Of a stretch of 64,000 nucleotides of DNA, positions 21,902 to 35,216 are shown in pieces. The stretch's first letter is position 1. Every line of letters starts with the position of its first letter. Source of the DNA: Trichosporon coremiiforme (lineage: Eukaryota > Basidiomycota > Tremellomycetes > Trichosporonales > Trichosporonaceae); NCBI GenBank assembly GCA_039545355.1, contig BCJJ01000011.1, forward strand, positions 1,148,851 to 1,212,850, read 5' to 3'. The notes beneath the pieces were generated by a model, which was not told the DNA's origin, ran no database searches, and saw only the letters and a program-made list of their open reading frames with translations. Both the position numbers and the translations under genes were made by a program.

Positions 21902-22378
21902 GCGCGTTTTATTTTGTATCTCGCGTATTATCAGGATGCAGATTGTCTGATCCAGGAAGCACTCGGTTGCATTGTAACCATGGTACCGTACTGACCCCCG
22001 TCGCTCCCGCTCACGTGAGCATTCTGTGACCGTGGACTGATCTCCCGAATGCGTAGTACTGATGTTGTGTTCTTCACTGGCACGGAGCTCAACTCAGAAG
22101 CAGAAACCGTTGTGAAGGCACGTACGCAGGACTTGGGAGAGATGCCAAGCATGCGTGGTGCGTAAGACGTGAGATGTGAGGCTGGACTGCGGGTCCAGAG
22201 CCAGAAATGAGGGTCCTGATATGACGCGTGTTTTGACTTTGGTCGGCGACCCTTAAAACCACAAAACACACTTACGACGGCGAAGGCGAGCTGCCGTTGC
22301 TTCCTCACTCTACCCATCTACCATCCATTGTCTACGGAGTCTACCTCTTCCTCTCGTGCTTGTCAACCGCGAATCACC
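21902..22378. other. Intergenic RPS2 / LIM protein
   Basis: 477 bp holding the RPS2 3' end and the promoter of the LIM-domain gene. One ACGCGT occurs at about 22224 (within GACGCGTG), with no clear significance. Confidence 0.4.
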
Positions 22379-23538
22379 ATGCTAGGAGGAACACCCAGGT
22401 GCGCCAGGTGCAACGGCGCCGTGTACCACGCTGAGCAGGTTATGGGTCCTGCCAGAAAGGTGAGTCTCCCCCCGTCCTAAGCACAAGCAGTCTCGCTCAC
22501 CTCTCCCGTATCTACCTGTTATCCCTTCCGTTCTGCGCAACTCTGTAATCGGTTCTCCCCTAACCCTCCAATGGTTGATTCGTTACATGCGCAATTGATT
22601 CTCGGCAATCTTCTATTCTCGATGACGTCTACCCTGCAACGCATGGACATTTCGTCAATCCCGTAGATCTATCACAAGCTTTGTCTGAAGTGCGAGCAAT
22701 GCGGCAAGCGCCTTGATCCGGGCAACCTCGTTAGCCATGACGAGAAGGTGAGTGGTGTTTGCCTTCCTCGGCTCACAATTAGCCCTACTGCACCCGGTGT
22801 CACACCCAGCTGTTCGGCACGAGGGACCTCCGCAATGCCAACCACCTCCCGTCCACCCCACCCCGCGCACCCCGACCCGTTCAGGAGCCTGAGCCGGTCG
22901 TTTCCTCTCCTCGCCGCAGCCTTCCGCCAGTCAAGGACTACTATATTCCCCCGCCTGAGCTTGACATCGAGTCGCCACCGCCTTCCTCAGCTTTGAACGC
23001 CTCCACGAGCTCAGCTCGTAGTACGATCTCCATCCCTCTGACTGCTGCGAGTGCTTCCACTCTCGCCGCCAGCCCTGGCCGAACAGGTAGTCCGCTTGCG
23101 CGGAGCCCCGGTACCCCTCGCGCAGCTACTTTTGGAACGAGCCCCGGTACGCCCACCATCGGTCGATTCGGCAGCCCCGCGCCCGACTCCCCATCGAGCG
23201 TAAGAGCAGATTTCAGAAGCTCCAAGCCTATCCCAGCTGGCGTCTCCGCTGGTACCAAGTTCACCAACGACGGCGTCATGAGGAGGGCCGACTCTCCTGC
23301 GAGCAAGATTGGAGGTCGACCCGACTTCGAGGACCGATGCCAGGGCTGCCAAAAGAGAGTCTACGCTGCAGAGCAGGTTGTCGCTCTCGGAAGCAAGTGG
23401 CACAGGGGTTGCCTGCGGTGCACGAGCTGCGGCACGACGGTGAACCCATCAAGAGTCAGTGAGCACAATAGTCAGCCATGGTGCAAGAACTGCTACGCCC
23501 GAGAGCACGGTCCGGAAGGTCTCCTGGGGAAGAGATAG
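22379..23538 (+). CDS. Two-LIM-domain protein
   Basis: Three exons: 22379-22459, 22667-22747 and 22783-23538, phase 0 at both joins; 305 aa. LIM1 (residues 8-63) is built across the introns: CARC, HKLC, KCEQC, then PYCTRCH, which is only recovered if intron 2 ends at the TAG at 22780-22782. LIM2 (about 239-295) reads CQGC, HRGC, RCTSC and PWCKNC. The roughly 170-residue linker is rich in Ser/Pro/Gly with GTPR-like repeats. LIM zinc fingers are protein-interaction modules; a role in actin or polarity scaffolding is typical of the class, but no specific orthologue is claimed. The zinc ligands of both domains are complete. Confidence 0.88.
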
Positions 23539-23715
23539 TGTCACACCCAAGTCATGTAGCAGTACGCCCTCCAGCATCGATGCATGCGATTACAATATGC
23601 CTTTCGTTGGTTGATCTGGCGCAGCTCCGCCGCAGCTGAAGTGGCTGGTGCGCGTCCGTGCCTTGACCACGCGACCAAATCAATGTTTATGACGGGACCA
23701 AATGACTGGACGCGA

Positions 23716-23721
23716 CGCGTT
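23716..23721. promoter_or_regulatory. MCB box (ACGCGT) in POL1 promoter
   Basis: A single ACGCGT followed by TT, 67-72 bp upstream of the POL1 start codon. MCB is the recognised site of MBF, and POL1 is a classic G1/S target in yeasts. Function here is inferred. Confidence 0.45.
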
Positions 23722-23787
23722 TGTCCTTGACATGGATTCCTGATATCCTGACCAGAGCGCGTTGTCTTTCGCCCCACCCAACCAGCC

Positions 23788-26700
23788 ATGCCTCCCAAGA
23801 ACGACAGGCTAGCAGCTCTGAGAGAGGCCAGATCTAAAGGCGGCCGTCTCAGTCAATGGAAAGTGAGTAGTCGATCTCTGTGGTCTTCTTTGTACCGGCC
23901 GCGGCCAGTTCAGTGGCTGACAAACAGTCGTCGGACGCAGAGATCTACGACGAGGTTACGGACGAACAGTACAAGAGCATCGTTGGGGATCGGTTGGAGA
24001 ATGATGACTTCATCGAAGATGACGACGGGAGTGGTTACGTAGACCACGGAGAGGACGAGTGGGGAGGCCACGAGAGCAGTGAGGACGAGGACGACTTCGA
24101 GGGAGAGGATGAAGAACTGCGGAAAGGTGAGTTACCCCTCGACTTCGTTTCAGCTAATTATCAGCCCGTAAGGCTAAGCGAGCGCGTGCGAAGGCGAAGG
24201 CGGCGAAGTCTGGGGCGAGTCTCCCGTCTAAGGCGAAAGCCCGAGCGAGTTTGAACGACTACGCGCGCCCTGCGAACACCGGAACCTACCGGCCAGCTCC
24301 GGCTAACGAGGATGACTTCATGGCTTCCCTGCTGAACACCGTTACGGCTGAGCCCAGTCGCAAGCGGAAGTCGAGCCCGCCTTCCAGCTCCTTCCCTAGC
24401 TCAGACCCGCCCGTGCCAAGCTCCGACTCGTTCTTCTCGAGCTCCCAGAAGCGCTACGGAGACGACAGTGAAGACGACATCTTCGACCCGTTCAGGAGCA
24501 GCAAGAAGCCTCGTACTAAGGATATGGCGGCGAAGCCCGATATCGACGCTGATGCTGATGACGACGACGCGGGAGTTGACTTCGATATGGACGTCGACCC
24601 TGATGCGACTATCGTCAAGGAAGAGCCCCCCGATTCGGATGAGGAGATGTTCATCAAGCCCCGTGCCGCCCGACCCACCGCTGGGTCCGCCGCCCGGCGC
24701 GGCGTTCAGACCGCTACGAAGCACGTCGCCAAGCCGGGGCTCACGGAGGAGCTGGAGGAGATCGATGTCGAGGTCAAGAAGCCCGCGGCTGCCGTCGTGA
24801 GCCGGAAGCCCCCGGCTGACCGTCAGCATTGGCAGGCTGTGCAGGAGTCGCTTCTGCCCCCGAAAGACGACCTGGAGACGGTGCGTGTCCCGCAGGGCTC
24901 CACGAAGCCCCAGAACGTCTTGGAGCAGGACGGTTCGCTGCGCATGTTCTGGCTCGACTTCCAGGAACAGGACGGAGTTGTCCACCTTGTGGGCAAGGTT
25001 CTTGACCGACAGAGCAACAAATACGTCAGTGCGTGCTTGTCCATCAACGGCATCCAAAGGAACCTCTTCATCAAGCCGCGGGCTAAGCGCATGGTGGGAC
25101 AGACCGAATCGGACATGGACGTCGACAAGACAGACGTTTACACTGAGTTCGATAGACTGCGCTCGAAGCATGGCATCGACGAGTGGAAGTGCAAGTTTGT
25201 GCAGCGCAAGTACGCATTCGAGGACCACGACATCGAGCGCGGCGAGAGCGAATGGATGAAAGTCACGTACCCCTTCACCCAGCCCGAGATCCCGATGGGC
25301 ACGACGGGCGCAACGTTCAGCCACATCTTTGGAACGAATACGACCGCGTTTGAGCTCCTCGTTCTGAAGCGCCGGATCATGGGTCCTTGCTGGCTGAACA
25401 TCACGGGTGCGGTGCCGTCGACGAAGGCGACGTCCTGGTGCAAGATCGAGTTCACTGTGGATGATCCAAAGAACGTGAACCCGTTCTCCGATGACGATGA
25501 GACAGCCCCGAAGGACACGCCTCCGCTCACCATGATGAGCATTGCGCTTCGCACGATCGTGAACCACCGCGAGAACAAGACCGAGATCCTCGTGGCCACG
25601 ACCCGTACCTGGGACAGCGTGAACTTAGAGGACACGACTCCTCCGAACCGTCTTCCCTCAACACTCAGCACAATCGTGCGACCCATCGAAAAGTTCCCGC
25701 CTGGCCTCGAGCAGCGCGCCAAAACTGAGCGGTCACCGTTCCAGAGCGTCAAGGCCGAGCGTGCGCTCCTGAACGCTCTCCTCGCCACGATTCAGCGTCA
25801 TGACCCGGATGTCATCGTCGGCCACAACTTCCTCGGCAACACCTTCGAGGCTCTCCTGTATCGTCTGAAGGAGCTCAAGGCGGATCACTGGAGCCGAATT
25901 GGCCGTTTCCGCCGCAAGGGCTTCCAGATCAGCAAGGCTGGATCCAACCATCGACTACTTGCGGGCCGTCTCGTTGCCGACCTCTCCAGTGACGCTGCGA
26001 AGGGCATGATCACGTCTACAACCTGGTCGCTCACAGAGATGGTTGCCACGCATCTCGAGACCACACGTGAGGACATCGATCCGGAAGACACCCACACGTA
26101 CTTCGACTCTACGCTTGACTCGCCCGACAAGCTGATCCAGTTCATCCGCCTGGCAGAGATCGACACCTACTTCCAGTTGGCCATCGCTGCTCGCGTGCAG
26201 CTCCTGCCGCTCACCAAACAGCTGACCAACCTGGCCGGTAACTCGTGGAACTTGACGCTGAACGGTGGTCGTGCCGTTCGCAACGAGTTCATTCTGTTGC
26301 ACGAGTTCCACAAGCTGAAGTACGTCTGCCCCGACAAGACTTTCAAGAACACAAAGATCAAGTTCATCAACGAGGACGGCGAGGAGCAGGAGGTCTCAGC
26401 CGGCCACAAGCGTGGCAAGGCGAAGTACGCTGGAGGTCTCGTGTTCGAGCCGAAGCGTGGTCTGTGGGACACTTACATCCTTGTCATGGACTTCAACTCG
26501 CTTTACCCGTCGATCATCCAAGAATACAACATCGACTTTACGACTGTGGAGCGTGATGATTGCGATGGCGAGGAGGAGGAGAAGATTCCTGATGTGCCGT
26601 CTCGCGACGTCGCTCAGGGTGTCCTTCCGCGAATCATTGCCACCCTCGTCCAGCGTCGTCGACAGGTCAAGGGGCTGATGAAGGACAAGTCCGCCGGTGC

Positions 26701-28324
26701 GGCAAAGCTCCAGCAGTGGGATATCAAGCAGCAAGCGCTCAAGCTCACCGCCAACTCGATGTACGGATGTCTGGGTTTCGCCGGCTCGCGATTCTCATCG
26801 CGACCCTTGGCGGCTCTGACAACGTTCAAGGGACGTGAGATTCTCACTCACACCAGGGAACTGGCGGAGAGCCTGTCCCTGGACGTCGTCTATGGAGACA
26901 CCGACTCGGTGTTCGTCAACTCGAACGTCGTGAGCTACCCGGAGGCTGTCAAGATCGCGAACGAGTTCAAGAAGCTTGTCAACGAGCGGTACAAGCTTCT
27001 CGAGATCGACCTCGATGCCACTTTCGAACGTGTCCTGCTTCTGAACAAGAAGAAGTATGCTGCGGTCAAGATTGACGAATCGGGCAAAAAGTCGACGGAG
27101 ATCAAGGGTCTGGACATGAAGAGACGAGAGTTCTCCAAACTGTCAAAGGATGCGTCGTCCAGTGTCTTGAAGGAGATCTTGTCAGGCGATGACACCGAGA
27201 AGGTCGTGGAGAAGATCCATGAGTATCTGATTCAGTTAGGCGAGATTGTTCGCTCTGGAGCGGTGCCTCTGGATGACTTCATCATCTACAAGGTGAGTTG
27301 AAACAAGTGAGATCAGAGCTGACGGAAGCGTCTTGGAAAGAACCCCGAAGACTACCCCGATAAGAAGTCACAACCCCATGTCCAAGTCGCCCTGCGAATG
27401 AAGGCGAAGGGAACCGCGGTTCGCGCTCATGATGTGATCCCCTACATTCTGTGCCTAGGTGCCGATGGCAAGAGTGCCAAGTCCGCTCAAGCCGATAAGG
27501 CTTTCCACCCAGACGACCTGCGTAGGCAGGGGTCGGAGCTCAAGATCGACTACGACCTGTACCTGGACTCCCAGGTGCTTCAGCCCATCTTACGTTTGTG
27601 CGAGTCGATCGAAGGAACCGAGCGCTCGCGGTTGGCGGAGTGCCTGGGACTCGATCCGACGCGCTACGTGAGCCACTCGCAGAACGTTCACGAGCGACAG
27701 TTCTTCACTCTCGAGAGCCAAATCAGCGACGAGGAGCGCTTCCGTGACGCGGGGAAGCTGTCAATCAAGTGCCCGTCCTGCGCGGTAACGTTCGAGTTCG
27801 AGGGTATCGAACAGAACATGAAGATCAACCAAAACGGACAGGCCGGAATCGCCTGCCCGTCGTGCGCGAACGTGATTCCCCAGACGTCTGTCGCGCTCCA
27901 AGTCGAGCTTCTTATCCGCAAGTACATTGCTAAGTACTACCTCGGCTGGACGGTGTGCGATGGGCCAGACGGGTGCGGACAGAGAACCCGCAACGTCTCG
28001 GTGTACGCGAAGCGGTGCCTCGGCTTCTCGCGAGAAGGGGGCAGGTGCAAGGGAAGCGTGCGACTGGAATACTCCGATACTGAGCTGTACAACCAATTGC
28101 TGTACTTCCGTCACCTATTTGACGGCGACAAACTCCTCGACAAGGTGAAGGGTACTGGCAGGTACGACGAGGTCCGCTTGCTCGTCAACTCGAACCAGCA
28201 GATGATCTCATCTCTGACGGAAGAGGTTGACAGGTTCTTGAACAAAAACGGGCGTAGGTTTGTCGACATGCGTAGCCTCTTTGGCTTCATGGACAACAGG
28301 CCGAAGCGTATCATGGTGGGTTAA
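23788..28324 (+). CDS. POL1: DNA polymerase alpha catalytic subunit
   Basis: Four exons: 23788-23862, 23928-24126, 24165-27292 and 27329-28324; about 1465 aa, matching the family (human 1462). Family-B polymerase motifs are in order: motif A FNSLYPSIIQEYN (about residue 866), motif B KLTANSMYGCLGF (about 950) and motif C YGDTDSVF (about 1000). The 3'-5' exonuclease region is degenerate, as usual for Pol alpha. Two C-terminal zinc modules are complete: CPSC...CPSC (about 1281) and CDGPDGC...C...C (about 1343), the latter binding the B subunit. The acidic N-terminus carries the primase/PCNA-side interaction region. It initiates replication with primase by extending RNA primers. The last intron is 36 nt and needs an AAG acceptor (27326-27328) so that the joined protein reads YKRLGKNPEDYPD; this junction is the least certain. 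Confidence 0.96.
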
Positions 28325-30725
28325 GTGGTAGCGTAGCATAAGCGCAGCGTAAGGTGCCATTAGTTTCCGTTGCAGTCACACATGTACATTGTATTCGTTG
28401 TTGACAATTGCCGCCGGGAACGCTAGAATACGAGGCGGCGGTGTCAAGTCCCACTGGCCACTGAATAGTCACACGGCTCAATCGTCTGACACTGGCACAC
28501 CAGACTGCTTAGTCACCAAAGGAGTTCCCATCATCTGAGTGTCGCAGAATGCGCAGAACAAAAGAAGGTTTACACTCGTGGCTCGTGAATAGGAAATGAC
28601 ACCATGGTCACGGAACCTCAGAAACCACTGCGACATGGGATACTCAGGTCGGGTATGTTGGGTTCAATGATCATCGGCGATGAACGGGCGGGCGGGAGGT
28701 GGGATGGGATGACGACTCGGCCGAGCTGTGCCATGGTGCAGCACGAGCTTGAAGTGGAGCTGCAGAAAGCAGACGACTCGTTCACCGTCCAAATGCCAGC
28801 TAAGGAACAGGGTTTGGAGAGCGGCTGCGGAAATTACGAACAAGCTGCATGTTTGTGAATTGTTCAGGCCAGCGTTTTATCAACGTTGTTCCGATTGCGT
28901 CTTCTCGTTTAATGCCGCGCTCGCGATCAGAGGTCGCAACGAAGCGAAGGGACAGAGGACGACGAGGTCTCCGGGTCGCGAGCTCAAAACGACGGTGCCT
29001 TCGACGCCGCGCTTGAGAGGGCTCCAGTGAACACTGAGAAAAACATGAACGTCCAGGACCTGAGAATCGGTAAGAATGACATGAAGTTAAGGATCCAGGG
29101 TTTTTCGTTCCGCGCTGCTGTGGTTGGGGCTTGGGAGTTGAAGCTGCAGGGGAGTAAGGGTGCCTCGGGGAATTGACCGGACGAGAGCAGAAGCTAAGAG
29201 GAGGAGATTAGCAGGTCAGCAGTGAAGCTGACGGGGAAACTGCTGGTTTGTGACCGAGTCGCCAATCACCGCGTGGTGTCCGGCCGCCGTCTATGGCCTG
29301 CAGTGGTGAAACGGTAAGTACCCTCTGGCACCAAGCAAACCATGTGAAGTCCACCTCGCGCACCTCGGACCGATCATAAGGGTAGGGTCGGCTTTAAATG
29401 TCGAGTAGGATGCGTAACCTTGTCTGGGTTGGCCTGGGTGGCTTGGGTCCCACCGCCTACAGACCTGCCGGCCGCAGCTGGACCGCTGAATAGATTAACA
29501 GAACTAATGGGTGGCGTGTGGGTTGATTACAGGTGACTCACTTCATCATCCTCTGCCGATTTGCCCGTCAGTGTTCTTTCAGTCCGCCGAGTTGCTGAGC
29601 CGTGACGACCGCACCCATGGCCCACGATGCATCCTGTGCACCACACCGTACCACCGCACCACCACCTGAATTTACGTTCGGCCAGTGGTCCGATGGTGAC
29701 TCGTTACTCCCTCCTGTGCAGCCGAAGTTCTTTCTGATCCTGGGTATCCACCACGGGAGTGGGAGTGCGATACCGAAAAAAGAAGCGCCATTCATGCATC
29801 AGCATTGCGCTGCCTGTGCACCACGCATCAGCCCATGCAGCCCAGGCACTCTGCCCAAGCACTCTTCTGCTGTTCTTCAAGCTGAGCGTTTTGGCGCACA
29901 GGGTCCTCGCCCTTCGGCCGCACCACCCTCACACTTGTACCGCGGAAAGAAGCCGCAGCACATGCGATCTAGCGAGTGAGCACATGCTGCAATGTCGCGG
30001 AATCGCAGTGGTTGCCGCAAAACGCGACACTGCGTCCCAGCATCCCAACGGCGTGCCTGCCCTGGGAACAGTGCCCCGTGTGCCCCGATCTGCCCCTGCT
30101 CGGCCCGCTGGGGCTGCGCGGTCTCCCAGATGCCATTCATGCTTCGGATGGACGGAGGGGCCACGGGCGACGGGGGGCGACGACTGCGACATGGACCCTA
30201 GTGTTCCTTCGACGCTAGTTCCCTAGTTCACTTAGTCCGATGATGCGAGCTATGCGAGGTAGGTCAGTTAAAACCTCAAGTATGAGACTCGTGCACCGAC
30301 TTTTCCTTTGCTTCTCAACCCGCCACTACATCATACCAGCTCTCGCATAGTACAAAAGCACCACAGCATACACAGGTCTCGACAACGCCAAAAACAAAGA
30401 CGAGGCGGACAACCAAGAGAAACACCCAATTGTCCGAGACCCAGACCCAGATCCGATCCAAGCCTGGACACTGTTTACGACCGCTTGGCAGCCAGGCAAG
30501 CTCGCACAACCTCACACACCTCGACGCATTCCAGCCGACACAGCGACTGCATCTTGACCACGGACATTCCACACACAGCCTTCGCGTTCCCCCCTCGGCC
30601 TCGGTCCTCGACGACGCTTCTGCTTCGCATTGTCATATAACCTTCCGCGTCAACGTCAACGTCGACACTGTCAACCTCGTCATCTTACAATCATACTACT
30701 CCCCCGGTAACACAAGTACGCAACC
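28325..30725. other. 2.4-kb gene-poor interval
   Basis: Open frames such as 28604-28858 (+) and 29568-29795 (-) have no motif, no homologous feel and no splice support. The segment just before 30726 is pyrimidine/CA-rich, as expected for a 5' leader. I see nothing certain. Confidence 0.4.
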
Positions 30726-32059
30726 ATGTCGCTGAAACCGCTGTTCTCACCACCGCCGATCATCACCGTGAGTGTTGTGCGCCCCCATTGCATTTCATGG
30801 GAGGAAAGGCGCATGGCGCACGACGCCTCGTGCTTGCTCCCTGGCGCCCGCATGGTCCCGACCGCAGCCGCTGACGCCTAGACCGACATTGTGATCCCCC
30901 CTGGGTCGCCGAAGAACCTCGAGGACATTCGGCTGCATCTCGCTCTGCTGCGTGGTACGAAGAAGACCAAGTGAGTGTTGCGCTGCGTGCATTCCCGATC
31001 GTGACCGATTGCTTTATTCCCCGTGTCGTTTGAGTGCGACGGACATGAGCGAAATCAGGTCGGTCCACACGAAACGAGGTCCACCGCTTAGGAACGCGCC
31101 TCCGCCCTCGCCAAAATTAGTTGACCGAGCCGGACCTCCGTCTCCCTCCCCTCCTTGCTTCCTCTCTGCCTGCGCGGTCCCAACAATGCACCCCAGTCAC
31201 CAGACTCAGCACACACCAGAGTCACATTCACATCCGATCGCGGTTTCATGATGCCCGCGTCTGCGTCGACAGCCGTGCTTTCGTGACTCTGCTTACGGTT
31301 TGTCTGGTTGTTGGGGACTGCGCACTGGACGAGGGCCCGGAGGCTCGGACCGATGGTCCGTGGGTTGCACGAACGTTCTGTGGCCTGCACCACTCTGCAC
31401 AGTGTCGTATCGTCGCACCCGTCCGCAATGCCTCCGATCACTACGTTACGCCCGTAACAGTTATGCATCGGAGGCACGTCTTCGGGCGAGCGTTGATCGG
31501 GCGCTAGCCTTGGATCGGGGCAATTGTGTACGCTGTACCTCGGCGGCCCAGAGCGGGGCAACGGTGGTGTTCCTGGCCGCGCGATCGAGCTCCAACCCCG
31601 CAGACCGAACAGTCGCTGACCTTCAGGACGTTGCACCAGACGCTCCTGGCGTTCGTCAAGTACAACATCGAGGAGGCGGGCCGGCGGCACAGCGTCGGCT
31701 TCGACCTGATCCAGCTCGAGAACGAATACCCTGAGTTCAAGAAGATCATCTTGAAGATCTCCAAATTCTACAAGATCGGCAAGTTCGACCGCAACAATGC
31801 CGACATTGTCCCCACGCTCGAGTACGATGGTCGCGGAGGACAGGCTCTCATCCACCTCGAGTGCGTCGCCGCCGAGCAGCTTCTCATGGGCATGACGAAC
31901 GCCGAGCCTCCGACAGAGATCCGCGAGGCGCGCAATCTTGCCGAGAACTACTGCACCACCGCGGCCGCGTCGAGTCCGAATCTCGGCATGGCAGGCAAGG
32001 GTGAGAAGGGCCTCGGTGGCGGTATACGCGTGACGCTCCGGAGACTCCGGATGCTGTGA
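30726..32059 (+). CDS. Conserved-looking protein of unknown function, 187 aa
   Basis: Three exons: 30726-30767, 30882-30970 and 31627-32059; phases 0 and 2 match and both acceptors have GCTGAC branch sites (GCTGACGCCTAG, GCTGACCTTCAG). The 187-aa product has a well-structured composition: TDIVIPPGSPKNLEDIRLHL, TLLAFVKYNIEEAGRRHS, ENEYPEFKKIILKISKFYKI, NNADIVPTLEYDGRGGQALI. No signal peptide or membrane segment. I do not recognise the family. The region around EYPEFKKIILKISKF looks amphipathic-helical and the whole could be a small alpha/beta domain. Intron 2 is 656 nt, very long for this locus, so an additional exon may be missed there. Confidence 0.7.
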
Positions 32060-33300
32060 GTGGGCGAGCCGAAGCTAGCGCCAGCTAGTGGCGAGGAATC
32101 GGCGGAGGGCGAGGCGGAGGCAGGTTGACGATAGGATTCTGGGCAAGAAGGCACCAAGAAGCAAGGAGGAGGAAGCGGATGCGGGCGCGGGCGCGGGAAG
32201 TGGCGCCGTGCGTCCTCGCGCAGCGTACATTTTCCGTGTCGCCGGCGCTGTAACTGCATAAGAAGAATATTAGCAGAAAGACACAAGCATCAAAAGAAGA
32301 CACGAGGAAGCAGACATGAAGTGCAGAGGAAGACCAACTCCAAATAGACACGTCCGACGAACGAACGTACCCTACGTACATAACCACGAACCCCACCACA
32401 TAACATCACACACACACGGAACACCCCCATTCCAATCCATCATTAGCAGTTGTACCAATACTCGGGATTTGTAACGCAGCATTCATGACATGAAAACATT
32501 CAAGGCTCGATTCCAGTTTGCTCCAAGATTAGTTCCGGTAACTGTTCTGTCCGAAGCGGCCATCTTCTGCTCCCCAGTAGTTCGGGTCAGCGAGCGGGGA
32601 TTGTCGGGATAGGATAGGCAGCGGGCATCGTCCTCGGTTTCCAGGGCCGATCGCTTCCCAAGTTCGAAAGCATTGGAATCGAAGCGACGTCAGAGACGTG
32701 CCTGTCTCGTGAGAGGCAAGCGAGAGATAACGACGTGGTCGCGGGACGCAAGTCGCTCCGACTGTCGTTCCGACCCGCCTCGAGGCGGAGGCGCCCAGAC
32801 TGCCCTGCACGCCAACCCGTCATGCCCGCCACCATAGCCACCTCACACCCCGTGATCATTGTCTGGGTGCCTCGTTCCAAGGCTCGAGAAATGGCAATCT
32901 GCTTGTGATGTGAAGGTTTGATCAGCTGATATGGAGGCAGACGACGTAGGTTATCTACTGAGGGGTGAGGGGAGATAACAACGTAGTCGACGGTCGTGTG
33001 CAAGTCCTGACCGGAGTGGGATGGATTGCCACCTGACTTTGTGCGACACAGTTCCCGTGTCGATGTAGGAAAATGCAGAATGCGCCAAGTGCCTCAGTTC
33101 CCAGATCGCCAGGCATGAATACTTGCCACTTGGCATGACGCAGTGACTCAAGTTCCGGACGCCTCAAATCCAGACCGGTCTCACCGTCTCATCTGACTCT
33201 TGAATACAAAGCTGCATGTGATGTACGTGATATGGGATACAATGTCGATGCCACGAGTTAAGCCGTATCTACTCGTGTCCGCGGCGTGGCCTACGCAGAC
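32060..33300. other. Convergent intergenic region
   Basis: 1.2 kb between two genes transcribed towards each other. It contains a short CA-rich stretch near 32405 and no supported gene. Confidence 0.45.
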
Positions 33301-35216
33301 CTATGCCGCCGCCATACGCCTGTTGCCCCCGCTCCACCGCTTCATCAGATTCTTAATCCTGCCCCCATTGCCCGTAGCGGCAGCGTGTGCGTTGCCCGCC
33401 AGCGCAGCGTATTGCTCACCATACCGCTCGCCATACCGCTCACTGGCGGGGATCACCATGTCCTCGCCCAGGGGCGAAATGGCCGCCGGCACACACATGC
33501 TCTCGCTGCCATACCCGCTCGGCGAACCCAACCCTAGCCCCGGGCCAGATCCAGCGACGGGCACGATGTCGCTCATTAGGTCGCCCATTGTGCGTTGGTC
33601 AGAGCGGGTGCCGAGCCGGCTCACGGGCGGGAGCGTTGGGGCCGCGTGTGGCGCGGAGGGGTTGCGCAGCGAGCGGCGGGGGCGTACGTTGAGGCTGTTG
33701 GTTGGCGGGGAGCGGGTGACGGCGCGCGGGTCCAGTGTTGCGTAAGCTGGAGGGGAGGGGGCACGCGCCATGACTGGAGTCACGGGGGTGACGGGGCTCT
33801 CGGAGGCGGATGAGCGCGGGGAGGCAGAGCTCGATCCCGAACCCATAGGCGAGTGCTCGAGGAGAGACTCGGTGTCGATGCGCGGTAGGGGTGGGGGATG
33901 CGGGAGCCACGAGGAAGCGCGGTGTACGGGCGGGCGGGGAGGGAGGGGAGGTGGAGTCCGAAGAGCTGTCGGCGGCGGAGCGCCTGGTGCACTCGGTGTC
34001 GTAGGCGAGACAGCAGACTCGGCGAGGGTAGCGGTGGGACCGGGAGTGGCTGATGTGCTGGGGGCACGAGTCGGCGGCGGCGGGTACGAGTTAGTCGTGG
34101 GCGAGGCAGTACTTCTGCGCTGACGGGGCTGGATGAACTCCATCGAGTTGCCTGCCCGCCGGGGGGCGTCCCTCGCCTCTGAGCCCGAGCGCGAGAATCG
34201 ATGTGCGCCGGAAGGTCGTCGGAGCTGTGTTTCCCTCGACTCACGGCGGTCACGGAGCGCAGCGTCTCGTTGGTCACGCACCTCTCTCCGCGTGCCCCGG
34301 GCCAACTCCCGCCTCTGTTCCCTCAGTCTCGTATCCGGGGCTGCCTCCCGGTCCCTCTCGGTGTCGGTCCTCCGAGGCTCACGTCGTTCATCTCTTCGTA
34401 CAGGAAGCACAGGCATGCTCAACCGTCGGGCAGTGTTCTCGTTCCTGTTCCTCTCTTCGATCGGCGAGCGCCTCTCTCCGGCCTCACCAGCGCTGAACCT
34501 CCGGCTCTCATTCTCGTCCCGCGTCTCACGAATGCCGTCTAAGTAATCTGGGTCCGTGGACTCGACGCAGAATCCACTGAGACCGCCGAGTTCGCTCAGC
34601 TCCGAAGCCAGGCGGCGTTCCAGCATCATTGTTGAGGCCGGGTCGGGGTCACGCTCGGAGTATGGCGGCAGGCCACCTGAACCAGCTGCCGCGCGGCTGG
34701 TAGTGGCCTCCGCCTGTCGCAGGTTCGCGCGAGCTTCTGGTGACAGCATGTCAGTGGGGAAGGTCGTGCCGGTGGCCGAACGAATGGGAGTGGCTCCGCG
34801 CGCGCGGATCTGTGCAGTTGCTGAGCGCCGCGGCTTCAGCCCATACTGCATCTTGACGGCTTGCACGCTTTTCGAGTGTTGGGGAAACTGGAGTCAGCAT
34901 TGGTTGTCTGGTCGCCCGATCATCTCCTGTCTGCCCGCCACTGAGCCTAATCCAGACCTGCCGCCTTGCGAGTCAAGCGCAGGGTCTACGGTCTACTCAC
35001 CTTCACTTCGACCTCGTTCAGGACCTTGTCGCAAGCCCTCTTGTTCTCAGCCCGCGGCGCGATGTACCCCTTCAGGACTGCCAGTGAGCGTTCGTCGCTC
35101 CGGCACGCCGCCAACTCGCAGTGTAGTTGGTCCACGCTTTGAATGTGCCCGAACTGAGCCCTGCTGCTCGAAGAGTTGCTGGTCATGTTCAGCGGGGGCG
35201 CAGCGATGCGGGGCAT
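33301..35216 (-). CDS. Basic, low-complexity protein of unknown function, 600 aa
   Basis: Two exons: 35001-35216 (ATG at 35216) and 33301-34887, phase 0; the intron ends GCTGACTCCAG. The product is about 600 aa. The first 100 residues look ordered (QSVDQLHCELAACRSDERSL, NKRACDKVLNEVEVKFPQHS, VQAVKMQYGLKPRR). The middle is an Arg/Glu-rich segment with RD/RE dipeptides (about 190-290), followed by a Pro/Ser/Thr-rich disordered region. The end is basic (RIKNLMKRWSGGNRRMAAA). No domain is recognised. Charge pattern and disorder would fit a nuclear, cytoskeletal or cell-cortex scaffold, but that is only a guess. Confidence 0.7.

Noticed and set aside
24401..25567. 388-aa minus-strand open frame opposite POL1
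   Set aside because: Shadow of a GC-rich, third-position-biased coding sequence; no motif, and POL1 is certain.
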